Positions 27,124-35,573 of a stretch of 64,000 nt of DNA are shown here, in pieces. Under the pieces are notes generated by a model that was given only the letters and a program-made list of their open reading frames with translations, was not told where the DNA came from and did not search any database. This DNA comes from COE1 sp949066965. Lineage in GTDB: Bacteria > Bacillota > Clostridia > Lachnospirales > Lachnospiraceae. The stretch is taken from positions 62,001-126,000 of the forward strand of contig CARTDA010000005.1 of assembly GCA_949066965.1 (NCBI GenBank), written 5' to 3'. Within the stretch, counting starts at the first letter, position 1; each line of letters opens with the position of its first letter. The translations under genes and the position numbers were made by a program.

Positions 27124-27150
27124 CAATAAATTATTAAGGAGGATTTCAAA

Positions 27151-29112
27151 ATGGTAGAAAAGTACGTGTTTGGCAGTCCGTTTGAGACAGAGGCAGTCAC
27201 TGCACAGCTGGAGGCCGCGGCGTTTGCAGGAAAACTGGCATGCGGGGAAATATCGCTTGAAAACGGATTCTGCTACAGCTATCAGATGGATGAAGCGGAT
27301 GTCATTTATGGTCTGGGCGAGGCGAACCGCGGCATCAACAAAAGGGGATACCGGTATGTCAGCAGCTGTACGGATGACCCGCATCATACGGAGGAGAAGG
27401 TTTCCCTGTATGGTGCGCATAATTTTATTGTTATCTCCGGAAAGAAACATGTCGGGCTGTTTTTTGACTATCCTGCCAGCGTATGCTTTGACATCGGCTA
27501 TACAAGGCAGGACATGCTTACCGTGCGCTGCGAGCGGGCAGATTTGTATCTGTACGTGATTACCGGGGAGGGTGCGTATGATGTCGTAAAACAGTTCCGC
27601 AAAATAATCGGAAAAAGCTATATTGCACCGAAATACGCCTTTGGCTATGGGCAGAGCCGCTGGGGGTATAAAACTGCCGGGGACATTGAGACCGTTGTGC
27701 GGGGGTACAGGGACAACCATGTGCCGGTTGACATGGTGTATCTGGATATCGACTATATGCAGGATTACAAGGATTTCACGGTAAATCCTGAGCGTTTTCC
27801 GGATTTTGCACAGTTTGTGCAGAAGATGAAAGGGGAAAACATCCATCTGATTCCGATTATAGATGCGGGCGTAAAGATTGAGGATGGCTACGATGTTTAC
27901 GAGGAAGGGGTGGAGAACGGCTATTTCTGCAAATGTGAGGATGGTTCGGAATTTGTGGCGGCAGTGTGGCCGGGATGGACACATTTTCCGGATATGCTAA
28001 ACCCCGCGGCAAGGGAGTGGTTCGGCGGAAAATATGAGCGGCTCACAAGCCTTGGGATTGACGGTTTCTGGAACGACATGAATGAACCGGCAATTTTCTA
28101 CTCCAGGGAGGGCATTCGGGAGCTGAACCGGGAAATCGGAAAGTATGTGGAGAACGTCAACACGGATGGCGACATAGGGGACTGCGACCTCGTTCCGGGC
28201 GAACTCCGATCCATCATGGAAAAGCTGCAGAACAGTTCTGACGACTACAGACGCTTCTACCACAACGTCAATGGCAAAAAGGTGCGCCACGATTTGGTGC
28301 ACAACCTGTACGGCTTCAACATGACAAGGGCGGCAGGCGAGGCGCTTGGCAAGCTTGCACCGGACAGGAAAATGCTTTTGTTTTCGCGTTCGTCCTATAT
28401 TGGAATGCACCGCTACGGCGGTATCTGGACAGGGGACAACCAGTCCTGGTGGTCGCATATCCTGCTGAACCTCAAAATGATGCCGTCCCTGAATATGTGC
28501 GGATTCCTGTATACCGGAGCCGACCTTGGCGGATTTGGCTCCGACACGACGCGGGACCTGGTGCTGCGCTGGCTTGCGCTCGGCGTGTTCACGCCGCTGA
28601 TGCGCAACCACGCTGCACTTGGGACAAGGCAGCAGGAGTGTTACCAGTTTGCTCATATTGAGGACTTCCGCCATGTGATTGGCGTGCGCTACAGGCTGAT
28701 ACCATATCTCTACAGTACGTACCTCAGGGCGGTGGAACAGGACGAAATGTATTTCCGCCCGCTTGGATTTGATTTCCCTGACGACAGGCGCGCCGTGGAG
28801 ACGGAGGATCAGCTTTTCCTCGGAAACGAAGCGATGATTGCACCGGTTTACACGCAGAATGCAGGCGGCAGAACCGTGTACCTGCCAGAGGAGATGAAGC
28901 TGCTCAAATTTATGCCGGATGGGAGCATTTATGAGGAAGTACTGGGACAGGGTACCCACTATATCGAAGTGGCATTGAATGAAGTCCCCCTGTTCATCAG
29001 AAAGGGCAGATGCATTCCCATTGTAGACGCGGCGGAGCATGTTGGCGCGATTGATATGGGAACGCTGCGCTTTATGGGATATGAAGGCGCAGTGTATGAG
29101 ATTGCCGAATAG
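27151..29112 (+). CDS. Glycoside hydrolase family 31 (alpha-glucosidase-like)
   Basis: 653 aa, ATG 27151 after AAGGAGG. The (beta/alpha)8 barrel signatures are present: YGQSRWGYKTAGDIE, MVYLDIDYM, GFWNDMNEPAIF with the nucleophile Asp near residue 307, and GGIWTGDNQSWW with the acid/base Asp near 427. The C-terminal beta domain has LPLFIRKG-type text. No signal peptide, so it acts on intracellular alpha-glucosides or alpha-xylosides; the exact bond is not predictable. Its neighbour is a MATE exporter rather than a sugar importer, which is unusual. Confidence 0.9.
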   Translation: MVEKYVFGSPFETEAVTAQLEAAAFAGKLACGEISLENGFCYSYQMDEADVIYGLGEANRGINKRGYRYVSSCTDDPHHTEEKVSLYGAHNFIVISGKKHVGLFFDYPASVCFDIGYTRQDMLTVRCERADLYLYVITGEGAYDVVKQFRKIIGKSYIAPKYAFGYGQSRWGYKTAGDIETVVRGYRDNHVPVDMVYLDIDYMQDYKDFTVNPERFPDFAQFVQKMKGENIHLIPIIDAGVKIEDGYDVYEEGVENGYFCKCEDGSEFVAAVWPGWTHFPDMLNPAAREWFGGKYERLTSLGIDGFWNDMNEPAIFYSREGIRELNREIGKYVENVNTDGDIGDCDLVPGELRSIMEKLQNSSDDYRRFYHNVNGKKVRHDLVHNLYGFNMTRAAGEALGKLAPDRKMLLFSRSSYIGMHRYGGIWTGDNQSWWSHILLNLKMMPSLNMCGFLYTGADLGGFGSDTTRDLVLRWLALGVFTPLMRNHAALGTRQQECYQFAHIEDFRHVIGVRYRLIPYLYSTYLRAVEQDEMYFRPLGFDFPDDRRAVETEDQLFLGNEAMIAPVYTQNAGGRTVYLPEEMKLLKFMPDGSIYEEVLGQGTHYIEVALNEVPLFIRKGRCIPIVDAAEHVGAIDMGTLRFMGYEGAVYEIAE

Positions 29113-29122
29113 GGGCATATTA

Positions 29123-29295
29123 AGGAACTGTAGAAAAATAACTGACACATCTTGACTTGTCTATTTCTCCGATTGTGCATGTCAAAAAGCCTCGCCGTAG
29201 CCCGCTACGCCTGCGTTTTTTGACAATTGCTTTAGCAATTTAACCTCGAAGAAATATACTGCGCAATCTGTATCACTTATTTTCCTACAATTCCT
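29123..29295. mobile_element. MITE-like imperfect inverted-repeat element
   Basis: The 19-nt left end (29123-29141, AGGAACTGTAG...) and right end (29277-29295, ...CTACAATTCCT) are near-perfect inverted repeats. Inside, TATTTCTCCGA pairs with TCGAAGAAATA, TGTCAAAAA with TTTTTTGACA, and CGTAG with CTACG, so most of the 173 bp folds into one long branched hairpin. No ORF is present. It is placed between the GH31 gene and the NAD promoter and may also end GH31 transcription. Confidence 0.6.
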
Positions 29296-29309
29296 AATGG
29301 GCGGAAAAC

Positions 29310-29330
29310 TTATTATTAAATTGATAAAAA
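29310..29330. promoter_or_regulatory. Upstream operator of the NAD operon
   Basis: TTATTATTAA-A-TTGATAAAAA, matching the perfect palindrome at 29364-29384 at 18 of 21 positions. It lies just before the -35 box. Its centre is 54 bp from that of the second site, about five helical turns, which would allow cooperative binding on one face. NrtR (34291) is the candidate ligand-responsive repressor; this pairing is an inference. Confidence 0.6.
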
Positions 29331-29334
29331 GATA

Positions 29335-29362
29335 TTGACAAAACAGTATGCTGTGCTATAAT
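29335..29362 (+). promoter_or_regulatory. Promoter of the NAD operon
   Basis: TTGACA (29335-29340) and TATAAT (29357-29362), both perfect consensus, with 16-nt spacing. Start codon of the first gene is about 95 nt downstream. Strong consensus boxes with flanking operators imply a repressible promoter. Confidence 0.8.
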
Positions 29363-29363
29363 C

Positions 29364-29384
29364 TTATTATCAAGTTGATAATAA
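29364..29384. promoter_or_regulatory. Promoter-proximal operator of the NAD operon
   Basis: A perfect 10-bp inverted repeat, TTATTATCAA and TTGATAATAA around a central G, begins 2 nt after the -10 box and so covers the transcription start. A repressor here would block initiation. Confidence 0.7.
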
Positions 29385-29457
29385 CATTGTAGGCGCATAC
29401 GCAGTCAGGCACCTTGTACACGGAATTTGCAGACGTTTGCAGGAATGGAGGTTTTCT

Positions 29458-29973
29458 ATGAGAAAAGTATTGGTTGTTGTGGATATGCAGAAAGATTTTA
29501 TTGATGGGGCGTTGGGCACCAGCGAGGCAGTCGGCATCGTGGACAATGTGGCGGAGACAATCAAGTCCTTTGAGGGGGAAGTGATTTTTACAAGGGATAC
29601 GCACGGTGACAATTATATGGACACACAGGAGGGTAAAAACCTGCCGGTACCGCACTGCATCAAAGGTACAGACGGCTGGCAGCTTGACAAAAAGCTGGAG
29701 GTACTGCGCACGGATGCCATGAAAGTATTTGATAAACCAGCTTTCGGCTCAGTGGAGCTTGCAGAATATCTCAGGGCGGGCGGGGCACCGGAAAGCGTCA
29801 CGCTCATCGGACTTTGTACTGACATCTGTGTCATTTCCAATGCGATGCTCATCAAGGCATTTATGCCGGAAACAAAAGTCATGGTGATAGAAAGGTGCTG
29901 CGCGGGCGTCACGCCGCAGAGCCACAGCAATGCCCTGGAAGCCATGAAAATGTGTCAGATTCAGGTGGTGTAA
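29458..29973 (+). CDS. pncA: Cysteine hydrolase, nicotinamidase-like
   Basis: 171 aa from ATG 29458 (GGAGG upstream). The catalytic triad of nicotinamidase-like hydrolases is visible: Asp in VVVDMQKDFIDG, Lys in VFDKPAFGS and Cys in GLCTDICVISNA; TRDTHGDNY could hold metal ligands. It would deamidate nicotinamide to nicotinate. First gene of the operon with PRPP synthetase, NAMPT-like enzyme, nadE and nrtR, which supports the pyridine role over other isochorismatase-fold activities. The symbol rests on context. Confidence 0.78.
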   Translation: MRKVLVVVDMQKDFIDGALGTSEAVGIVDNVAETIKSFEGEVIFTRDTHGDNYMDTQEGKNLPVPHCIKGTDGWQLDKKLEVLRTDAMKVFDKPAFGSVELAEYLRAGGAPESVTLIGLCTDICVISNAMLIKAFMPETKVMVIERCCAGVTPQSHSNALEAMKMCQIQVV

Positions 29974-30007
29974 TATTTTCCGCATGGAACCGGAAAGGAG
30001 TTTTCAT

Positions 30008-30835
30008 ATGATTCGGATAAACAATAAAGAAGTTGATATCGGCCATTTCCCGGACGGGACACTTTTGTTAAAAGAAAACATGACAGATGCGGCAGGAAAC
30101 AGCGCAGAAGAAATTGAAATCAGCTGGAACTATGAAAACAACGAGGAGCTGCTTGCAGTTTATTTCCTGACAAAGCATATCCAGGCGGCAGGTTTTTGCA
30201 ACATTGTCCTTAACATGCCGTACATCCCCAACGCACGCCAGGACAGGGTGGGCAGCGCGGAGGACGTTTTTACGCTCAAATATTTTGCCGGGATGATAAA
30301 CAGCCTGGCGTTCCGGGAGGTTCGGGTGCTCGATGCGCACTCCAATGTGAGCCTTGCCCTGATAGACCGCATAAGGCAGGACACACCGCAGAAATATATC
30401 GAAAAAGCCATCCTGGAAATTGAAAAGAGCACGGGCAGGAAGCCGCTGATGTTCTATCCGGATGAGGGCGCCGGCAAGCGTTACAGCGGCATGATTACAC
30501 TGCCATACTGCTTTGGTATCAAGAAACGTGACTGGAACACGGGAGAAATCAGGGCGCTTTCCGTCGCGGGCGAGATAGGCCTTGTCGAGGGAAGCGACGT
30601 GCTGATTGTGGATGACATCTGCTCTTACGGAGGGACGTTTATCCGCTCGGCAGAAGCGCTTGCGGCGCTCGGGGCGGAAAACATCTACCTGTTTGCAAGC
30701 CACTGCGAGGACTCTGCCCTGAAAGGAAAGCTCTGTGCGTGCAGCCACATCAAGCAGATTTACACGACAGACAGTATTTTCAGGGAAAGAGGAAACGCAA
30801 AGATAAAAGTTTTTGAATTGGAGAATGAGCGATGA
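30008..30835 (+). CDS. prs: Ribose-phosphate pyrophosphokinase (PRPP synthetase) homologue
   Basis: 275 aa from ATG 30008 after AAAGGAG. LNMPYIPNARQDRVG is the ATP/ribose-5-P region, LDAHSN is the catalytic-loop region and VLIVDDICSYGGTF is the PRPP-binding phosphoribosyltransferase loop. It is shorter than housekeeping Prs (about 315 aa) and belongs to the divergent type found beside NAMPT genes. It would supply PRPP to the next enzyme, and the two genes overlap by 4 nt (ATGA), suggesting fixed stoichiometry. Confidence 0.82.
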   Translation: MIRINNKEVDIGHFPDGTLLLKENMTDAAGNSAEEIEISWNYENNEELLAVYFLTKHIQAAGFCNIVLNMPYIPNARQDRVGSAEDVFTLKYFAGMINSLAFREVRVLDAHSNVSLALIDRIRQDTPQKYIEKAILEIEKSTGRKPLMFYPDEGAGKRYSGMITLPYCFGIKKRDWNTGEIRALSVAGEIGLVEGSDVLIVDDICSYGGTFIRSAEALAALGAENIYLFASHCEDSALKGKLCACSHIKQIYTTDSIFRERGNAKIKVFELENER

Positions 30836-32316
30836 AACATACAAACCCGATGCTTCTGATTGATTTTTATAAGGCGGTGCATTCTGACATGCTGCCTGAC
30901 AAAATAGAGAAATCCGTATCGTATTTTACGCCGCGCATGAGCAGGGTAAAGATGTGGGATACGGTGGTGATGTTCGGCCTGCAGGCATTCATCCGGACTT
31001 ACCTGATGGAGTATTTTACCAGTGAATTTTTTGAAAAAGGGCTTGACGCGGTTGTGGGAGAATATGACAGGGTGCTTGGCGCTGCACTCGGAAGGAATGC
31101 CTACAGGACAGAAAAAATTGTAAAGCTTCACAAGCTCGGACACCTTCCGATAGAAATCAAGGCACTCCCGGAGGGCACGAGGGTTCCGATGCATGTGCCG
31201 ATGTTTGAAATCAGTAACACACATCCTGACTTTGCGTGGCTTCCACAGGCACTGGAATCGCTTATCAGTGCGGAGCTGTGGCATCCGATGATTAGCGCGA
31301 CAGTCGGTGCGTCCTACAGGGAAATCGTCAACAAATACTATGGAATTTCGGTGGATGATGCGATACCCAGGGCAACGGCGCTCGGTGATTTTTCCTTCCG
31401 GGGGCAGGAGTGCCTGCAGTCGGCGGTAAAATCCAGTGCAGGCTGGTGCCTGTCCTTTCTGAATACCGCGACCGTTCCCGTGATTCCGTTTCTGGAGCAG
31501 ATGTACTGCTGTGACTGCACGAAAGAACCAGTCGCGCTGGGGGCTGTCAGCACGGAGCATTCCGTGATGTGCAGCAACTATGCCGTCGACGGGGACGAGA
31601 TTACGCTGCTTAGACGGCTGCTTACGGAGATTTATCCTGATACCAGTTTTTCCGCCGTGCTGGACTCCTATGACTACTGGAACATCATCGACAATGTGCT
31701 GCCGCAGCTGAAAGAGGCGATTCTGGCACATAATGGATGCATGCTGATGCGTGGTGACAGCGGGGACTGCGTGGAGGTCGTGACAAAAACCGTGTTCAGG
31801 CTGTGGGATATTTTTGGCGGAACTGTCAATTCTAAGGGATATAAGGTGCTTGAACCGCATGTGAAGGCAATCTATGGCGACAGCATTACCATACAGCGCT
31901 GTGAGGCAATTTACAGGATTCTGATTGAAAACGGATTTGCGTGCAGCAACGTGGCGCTGGGTGTCGGCAGCTTCAGCATGCAGTGCGTTGAGGAGGAAAA
32001 TATACTCAAGCCGTTTACAAGGGACACCTTCAGCTCCTGCATCAAGGCGACGTACTGCGAGGTGGACGGCAGACCCATTCCCATTTTCAAGGATCCCAAG
32101 GACGGCGGCTTCAAGAAAAGCCAGCGCGGGATGTGCCGCGTGTACCGCGGTGAAAACGGCAGCATCACATTTGCCGACGGTTATACGGGCGAAACGATAG
32201 CCGGACAGGAAAATATGCTTGAAGTGGTGTTCCGGGATGGGGTACTGGTAAAGGAACAGACGCTCGCGGAAATCAGAAACAGGCTCAACGGCGGAAATTT
32301 TGGAGGAACGAATTGA
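30832..32316 (+). CDS. nadV: Nicotinamide/nicotinate phosphoribosyltransferase, NAMPT family
   Basis: 494 aa. NAMPT-type features: NPMLLIDFYKAVHSDMLP at the N-terminus, GDFSFRG, the catalytic His in STEHSVM, VLDSYDYWN, LMRGDSGD and the phosphate-binding FKDPKDGGFKKSQRG. The enzyme joins nicotinamide with PRPP to give NMN. In the segment FLNTATVPVI the residue aligned with Asp219 of human NAMPT (GTDTV), which binds the amide group, is Ala. This may widen or shift the substrate towards nicotinate, which fits with the nicotinamidase in the same operon. NAMPT is uncommon in bacteria. Confidence 0.85.
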   Translation: MKHTNPMLLIDFYKAVHSDMLPDKIEKSVSYFTPRMSRVKMWDTVVMFGLQAFIRTYLMEYFTSEFFEKGLDAVVGEYDRVLGAALGRNAYRTEKIVKLHKLGHLPIEIKALPEGTRVPMHVPMFEISNTHPDFAWLPQALESLISAELWHPMISATVGASYREIVNKYYGISVDDAIPRATALGDFSFRGQECLQSAVKSSAGWCLSFLNTATVPVIPFLEQMYCCDCTKEPVALGAVSTEHSVMCSNYAVDGDEITLLRRLLTEIYPDTSFSAVLDSYDYWNIIDNVLPQLKEAILAHNGCMLMRGDSGDCVEVVTKTVFRLWDIFGGTVNSKGYKVLEPHVKAIYGDSITIQRCEAIYRILIENGFACSNVALGVGSFSMQCVEEENILKPFTRDTFSSCIKATYCEVDGRPIPIFKDPKDGGFKKSQRGMCRVYRGENGSITFADGYTGETIAGQENMLEVVFRDGVLVKEQTLAEIRNRLNGGNFGGTN

Positions 32317-32317
32317 G

Positions 32318-34270
32318 ATGGAAAACGCATTAAATTTATTTCGGGCGGCAGCAGTGTCCCCGAGAGTCCACATCGGGAATGTTGCAAAGAATTGTCAGGA
32401 GATAAAAAAGGAGTACGACAGTCAGGCACAACAGACAGACCTGATTGTCATGCCGGAGCTTTCAGTGACAGGCTACACATGTGCCGATTTGTTTAACAAT
32501 AGAAATCTTCTGGATATGGCATGCCGGGGACTGTACGATTTGACCATGTACACAAAAAAATACGGGGAGGGCGGCGCGGTGCTTGTCGTCGGTGTCCCGC
32601 TTGAGAAGGACGGTGAACTGTTCAACTGCGCTGCGCTGATGCAAAATGGCAGGCTGATAGCGGTTGTGCCCAAAACATATCTTCCCAATTATGGTGAGTT
32701 TTATGAGAAAAGATGGTTTAGTGCGGGAGAGCACGATGCGGAGCCGCTTTCCGTTATCTGCGGAACGGAAACGCTTCAGACAACGTTCGGAAATAACATC
32801 ATCATAGAAATCGGCGCGCAAAAAAAGGCCTGTGTCGGAGTGGAAATCTGTGAGGATGCCTGGGCACCGGTATCGCCAGGGCGCCTGCTTGCACTCAGCG
32901 GAGCGGAAATCATTGTAAACCTCTCTGCGTCAAATGAAGTAATCGGCAAGGCGCAGTACCGCAAAAATATGCTGGGTGCGGCATCTGCGGGATGCATCTG
33001 CGGATACGTGTATGTCTCCGCAGGAAAGTACGAATCGACCTCCGACCTTGTATTCAGCGGACACAACCTGATGTATGAGAATGGAAAGCTGATTGGTGAA
33101 AACAAGCCTTTTGACAATAACGTGCTTGTAAAAGACTTCAATCTCACAAAAATCAGGCATGACCGCATTGCGAACAAGACCTATTCCGGATGCAAAAACA
33201 ATTTTTCACAGAGAAGCTATGTAAGGCTTTCGTGTGAAAAACCGCTTGTGGAGAAAGCAGAACTTTTTGCCAGGCTGTCCATCACACCGTTTGTGCCATC
33301 GAGCAGCCGCAGGGAACGAAGCCTTGAAATTTTCCAGATGCAGGTTACCGCGCTTGCAAGGCGCATCGAGGCGACAAAAAGCAAATGCGTTGTAGTGGGC
33401 GTTTCCGGCGGGCTTGACTCGACGCTTGCGCTTCTGGTATCCGCACAGGCGGTAAAAAATCTGGGTCTTCCTTCTGCGACGGTGACTGGTATTACCATGC
33501 CGGGATTTGGAACGACAAGCCGAACAAAAAACAATTCCATGGAGCTTATGCGCTACCTTGGCTGTACGATGCGGGAAATCAGCATAGCCGAATCAGTAAG
33601 GCAGCACTTTAAGGATATCGGGCAGGATGAGAATGTGCAGGATGTCACTTATGAGAACTGCCAGGCGCGGGAGCGCACGCAGATTCTGATGGATGTGGCA
33701 AACAAGGAGGGCGGTTTTGTCGTCGGTACGGGCGACCTGTCGGAGCTGGCGCTGGGATGGTGCACGTACAACGGTGACCATATGAGTATGTATGCCGTCA
33801 ATACAAGCATTCCAAAGACACTGGTGCGTACCTTGGTTGACGAAATCGGACACTATATGGATGAAAACGGATTTTCCGGAATGAAAACAGTGATAGAGGA
33901 TATCATCGATACGCCGGTAAGCCCGGAACTGCTGCCGCCCAATGCGGACGGCACGATCGCACAGAAAACAGAGGAAACCGTTGGCTCATACATTTTACAC
34001 GACTTTTTCCTGTACTATACGCTGCGGTATGGGATGCCGCCGGATGAGATTTTTGCGCTCTGCCAGGAGGCAGTCCGGCGGAGCAGTGCATACAAATTCA
34101 GCGATGAGGAAATCAGGAAGTGGCAGAATGTATTTTATACGCGGTTTTTCAGGCAGCAGTTTAAACGCAACTGTATGCCGGACGGTGTCAAGGTCGGTTC
34201 CGTGTCCGTCAGTCCCCGGGGGGATTTACGTCTTCCGGCAGAGATTGAACCGGAGGCGTTCATGGTATAA
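32318..34270 (+). CDS. nadE: Glutamine-dependent NAD+ synthetase
   Basis: 650 aa from ATG 32318 (GGAGG upstream). The N-terminal nitrilase-fold glutaminase has Glu in VMPELSVTGY, Lys in VVPKTYLPNY and Cys in GVEICEDAW. The C-terminal synthetase has VVGVSGGLDSTLAL, the ATP-pyrophosphatase loop. It converts nicotinate adenine dinucleotide to NAD+ using ammonia channelled from glutamine. The need for the acid form suits a nicotinate route. It begins 1 nt after the preceding stop codon. Confidence 0.95.
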   Translation: MENALNLFRAAAVSPRVHIGNVAKNCQEIKKEYDSQAQQTDLIVMPELSVTGYTCADLFNNRNLLDMACRGLYDLTMYTKKYGEGGAVLVVGVPLEKDGELFNCAALMQNGRLIAVVPKTYLPNYGEFYEKRWFSAGEHDAEPLSVICGTETLQTTFGNNIIIEIGAQKKACVGVEICEDAWAPVSPGRLLALSGAEIIVNLSASNEVIGKAQYRKNMLGAASAGCICGYVYVSAGKYESTSDLVFSGHNLMYENGKLIGENKPFDNNVLVKDFNLTKIRHDRIANKTYSGCKNNFSQRSYVRLSCEKPLVEKAELFARLSITPFVPSSSRRERSLEIFQMQVTALARRIEATKSKCVVVGVSGGLDSTLALLVSAQAVKNLGLPSATVTGITMPGFGTTSRTKNNSMELMRYLGCTMREISIAESVRQHFKDIGQDENVQDVTYENCQARERTQILMDVANKEGGFVVGTGDLSELALGWCTYNGDHMSMYAVNTSIPKTLVRTLVDEIGHYMDENGFSGMKTVIEDIIDTPVSPELLPPNADGTIAQKTEETVGSYILHDFFLYYTLRYGMPPDEIFALCQEAVRRSSAYKFSDEEIRKWQNVFYTRFFRQQFKRNCMPDGVKVGSVSVSPRGDLRLPAEIEPEAFMV

Positions 34271-34290
34271 AAAAACGGAAAAAGGCAGTA

Positions 34291-35280
34291 TTGAATGAAA
34301 AAATACTTGGATGGGGATATGCAATGCAACAGACAAATGAAAACCATTTAAAACAGGCTTCAGAGAAACCTGCAGACTGGCAGTTTCTGGAAGATTATGA
34401 CATGAACCGGTATGACCGCCCGTCCATTGCGGCGGACATTGCCGTGTTTTCCATTGGCAGAAAGATGATGGCGGAGCCGGATTACCGCAGGCTCCCCGCG
34501 AAATCACTCCGGCTGCTGATGATTCGGCGCGCCAGGCAGCCTTTCTGCGGGGAATGGGCGCTGCCAGGCGGTTTTATGCACAGGGGGGAGACCATACAGG
34601 AGACAGCAAGGCGCGAGCTGAAGGAGGAGACGGGGACAGATAAGGCATACATGGAACTCTGTGATGTTTTTAGTGACAGCGGGCGCGACCCGAGAGGATG
34701 GATTATCTCACAGTCCTTTCTGGCAGTCCTCAACGAGGACGACCTTGCAAACGGCCGTCTTGAGGCAAGCGGTGATGCCGGAGAGGCAAGGTGGTTTGAT
34801 ATCGCGGTCGACAAGACTTCAGGAAACAGGCAGGAGCGCGCGAACCAGATTACCTGTGACAACGACTACCGGCTGCTGCTGGAAAGTGACAGCATATCTG
34901 ATGACGAGAGCGCGATTCTGCTGCGTGCAGTGATACGGGAGCATATCGTATACAGCGACTACCACGAAATTGCCACTTATGAGGTTGTGGATTCCCAGGG
35001 AATTGCATTTGACCATGCGAAGATTATTGTCAGTGTGTTCAACAGGCTCCGGCAGATGCTTGCACTTGATGTGCGGATTGCGTTTGACTTCATGCCGGAG
35101 TGTTTTACCATGACTGATTTTCAGGAGGCAGTTGAACTGATATCAGGGCAGGCGATGATTAAGGCAAATTTCAGAAGAAAGTTTTCGGAATATGTGACAG
35201 AGACGGACAGGATGATACAAAACGGTGGACACAGGCCTGCAAAGGCATTCATCAGGAACCTTGACCGTTTTTACCAGTAA
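34291..35280 (+). CDS. nrtR: NrtR-type Nudix transcriptional regulator of NAD metabolism
   Basis: 329 aa. A Nudix domain (GEWALPGGFMHRGETI, RRELKEETG) precedes a C-terminal winged-helix region (AFDHAKIIVSVFNRLRQML). The Nudix box G-x5-E-x7-REL-x-EE-x-G is complete, whereas many NrtR proteins have lost it, so ADP-ribose hydrolysis remains possible. NrtR releases its operator on binding ADP-ribose. Final gene of the NAD operon, so likely autoregulated through 29310-29384. ATG 34291 is used; ATG 34324 is an alternative. The protein is longer than usual by about 80 residues. Confidence 0.85.
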   Translation: MNEKILGWGYAMQQTNENHLKQASEKPADWQFLEDYDMNRYDRPSIAADIAVFSIGRKMMAEPDYRRLPAKSLRLLMIRRARQPFCGEWALPGGFMHRGETIQETARRELKEETGTDKAYMELCDVFSDSGRDPRGWIISQSFLAVLNEDDLANGRLEASGDAGEARWFDIAVDKTSGNRQERANQITCDNDYRLLLESDSISDDESAILLRAVIREHIVYSDYHEIATYEVVDSQGIAFDHAKIIVSVFNRLRQMLALDVRIAFDFMPECFTMTDFQEAVELISGQAMIKANFRRKFSEYVTETDRMIQNGGHRPAKAFIRNLDRFYQ

Positions 35281-35308
35281 AAAGGCGCGAAAGCGTCTTT
35301 TTTTTGAC
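35279..35308 (+). terminator. Terminator of the NAD operon
   Basis: AAAGGCGC-GAAA-GCGTCTTT with one G-U pair and a run of Ts follows directly on the nrtR stop codon. Confidence 0.8.
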
Positions 35309-35309
35309 T

Positions 35310-35331
35310 TTTCAATAAAAATTTATTGAAA
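35310..35331. promoter_or_regulatory. Palindromic operator candidate upstream of the DUF2975 unit
   Basis: TTTCAATAAA and TTTATTGAAA form a perfect 10-bp inverted repeat with AA between. A weak promoter (TTGCAT 35346-35351, 17 nt, TACGAT 35369-35374) lies downstream. The Cro-like regulator at 36100 or NrtR are candidate ligands; neither is shown. Confidence 0.4.
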
Positions 35332-35383
35332 TTCGATAAAAAGTTATTGCATTTCAATGCGGACAGTGATACGATGGGAAGTG

Positions 35384-35515
35384 ACAGTTCAGCCTTCGGC
35401 TTCCTGTTACAGGCATCAAGCCATGCAAAACCACTTCGTGGTGGCTTGATGCATCTCAGCCACTACGCATTCTTACGGACTTTGCAGCACAGTGCAAAGT
35501 CCTGAGCTGAATTGT
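35384..35515 (+). ncRNA. Structured multibranch leader RNA (candidate)
   Basis: An outer stem ACAGTTCAG (35384-35392)/CTGAATTGT (35507-35515) encloses a small GCC-TTC-GGC hairpin, CCTG-TTA-CAGG (35403-35413), a long hairpin GCATCAAGCCA (35413-35423)/TGGCTTGATGC (35442-35452) with a TTCG inner loop, and GGACTTTGCA (35477-35486)/TGCAAAGTCC (35493-35502). It lies between a candidate promoter and the DUF2975 gene. It does not match any riboswitch class I can recall. It could also be a decayed mobile repeat. Confidence 0.5.
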
Positions 35516-35573
35516 TGCGATGGAAATACAAAATTTCCGGAAAATTATTGAGAAGGAAAAAGGATGGATAAGT

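Noticed and set aside
27997..29148. 383-codon minus-strand ORF opposite the GH31 gene
   Set aside because: The + strand frame has full GH31 catalytic motifs; this one is an antisense artefact.
30760..32373. 537-codon minus-strand ORF opposite the NAMPT gene
   Set aside because: Antisense shadow of a clear NAMPT coding frame; His/Cys/Arg-rich composition, no family pattern and no ribosome-binding site.
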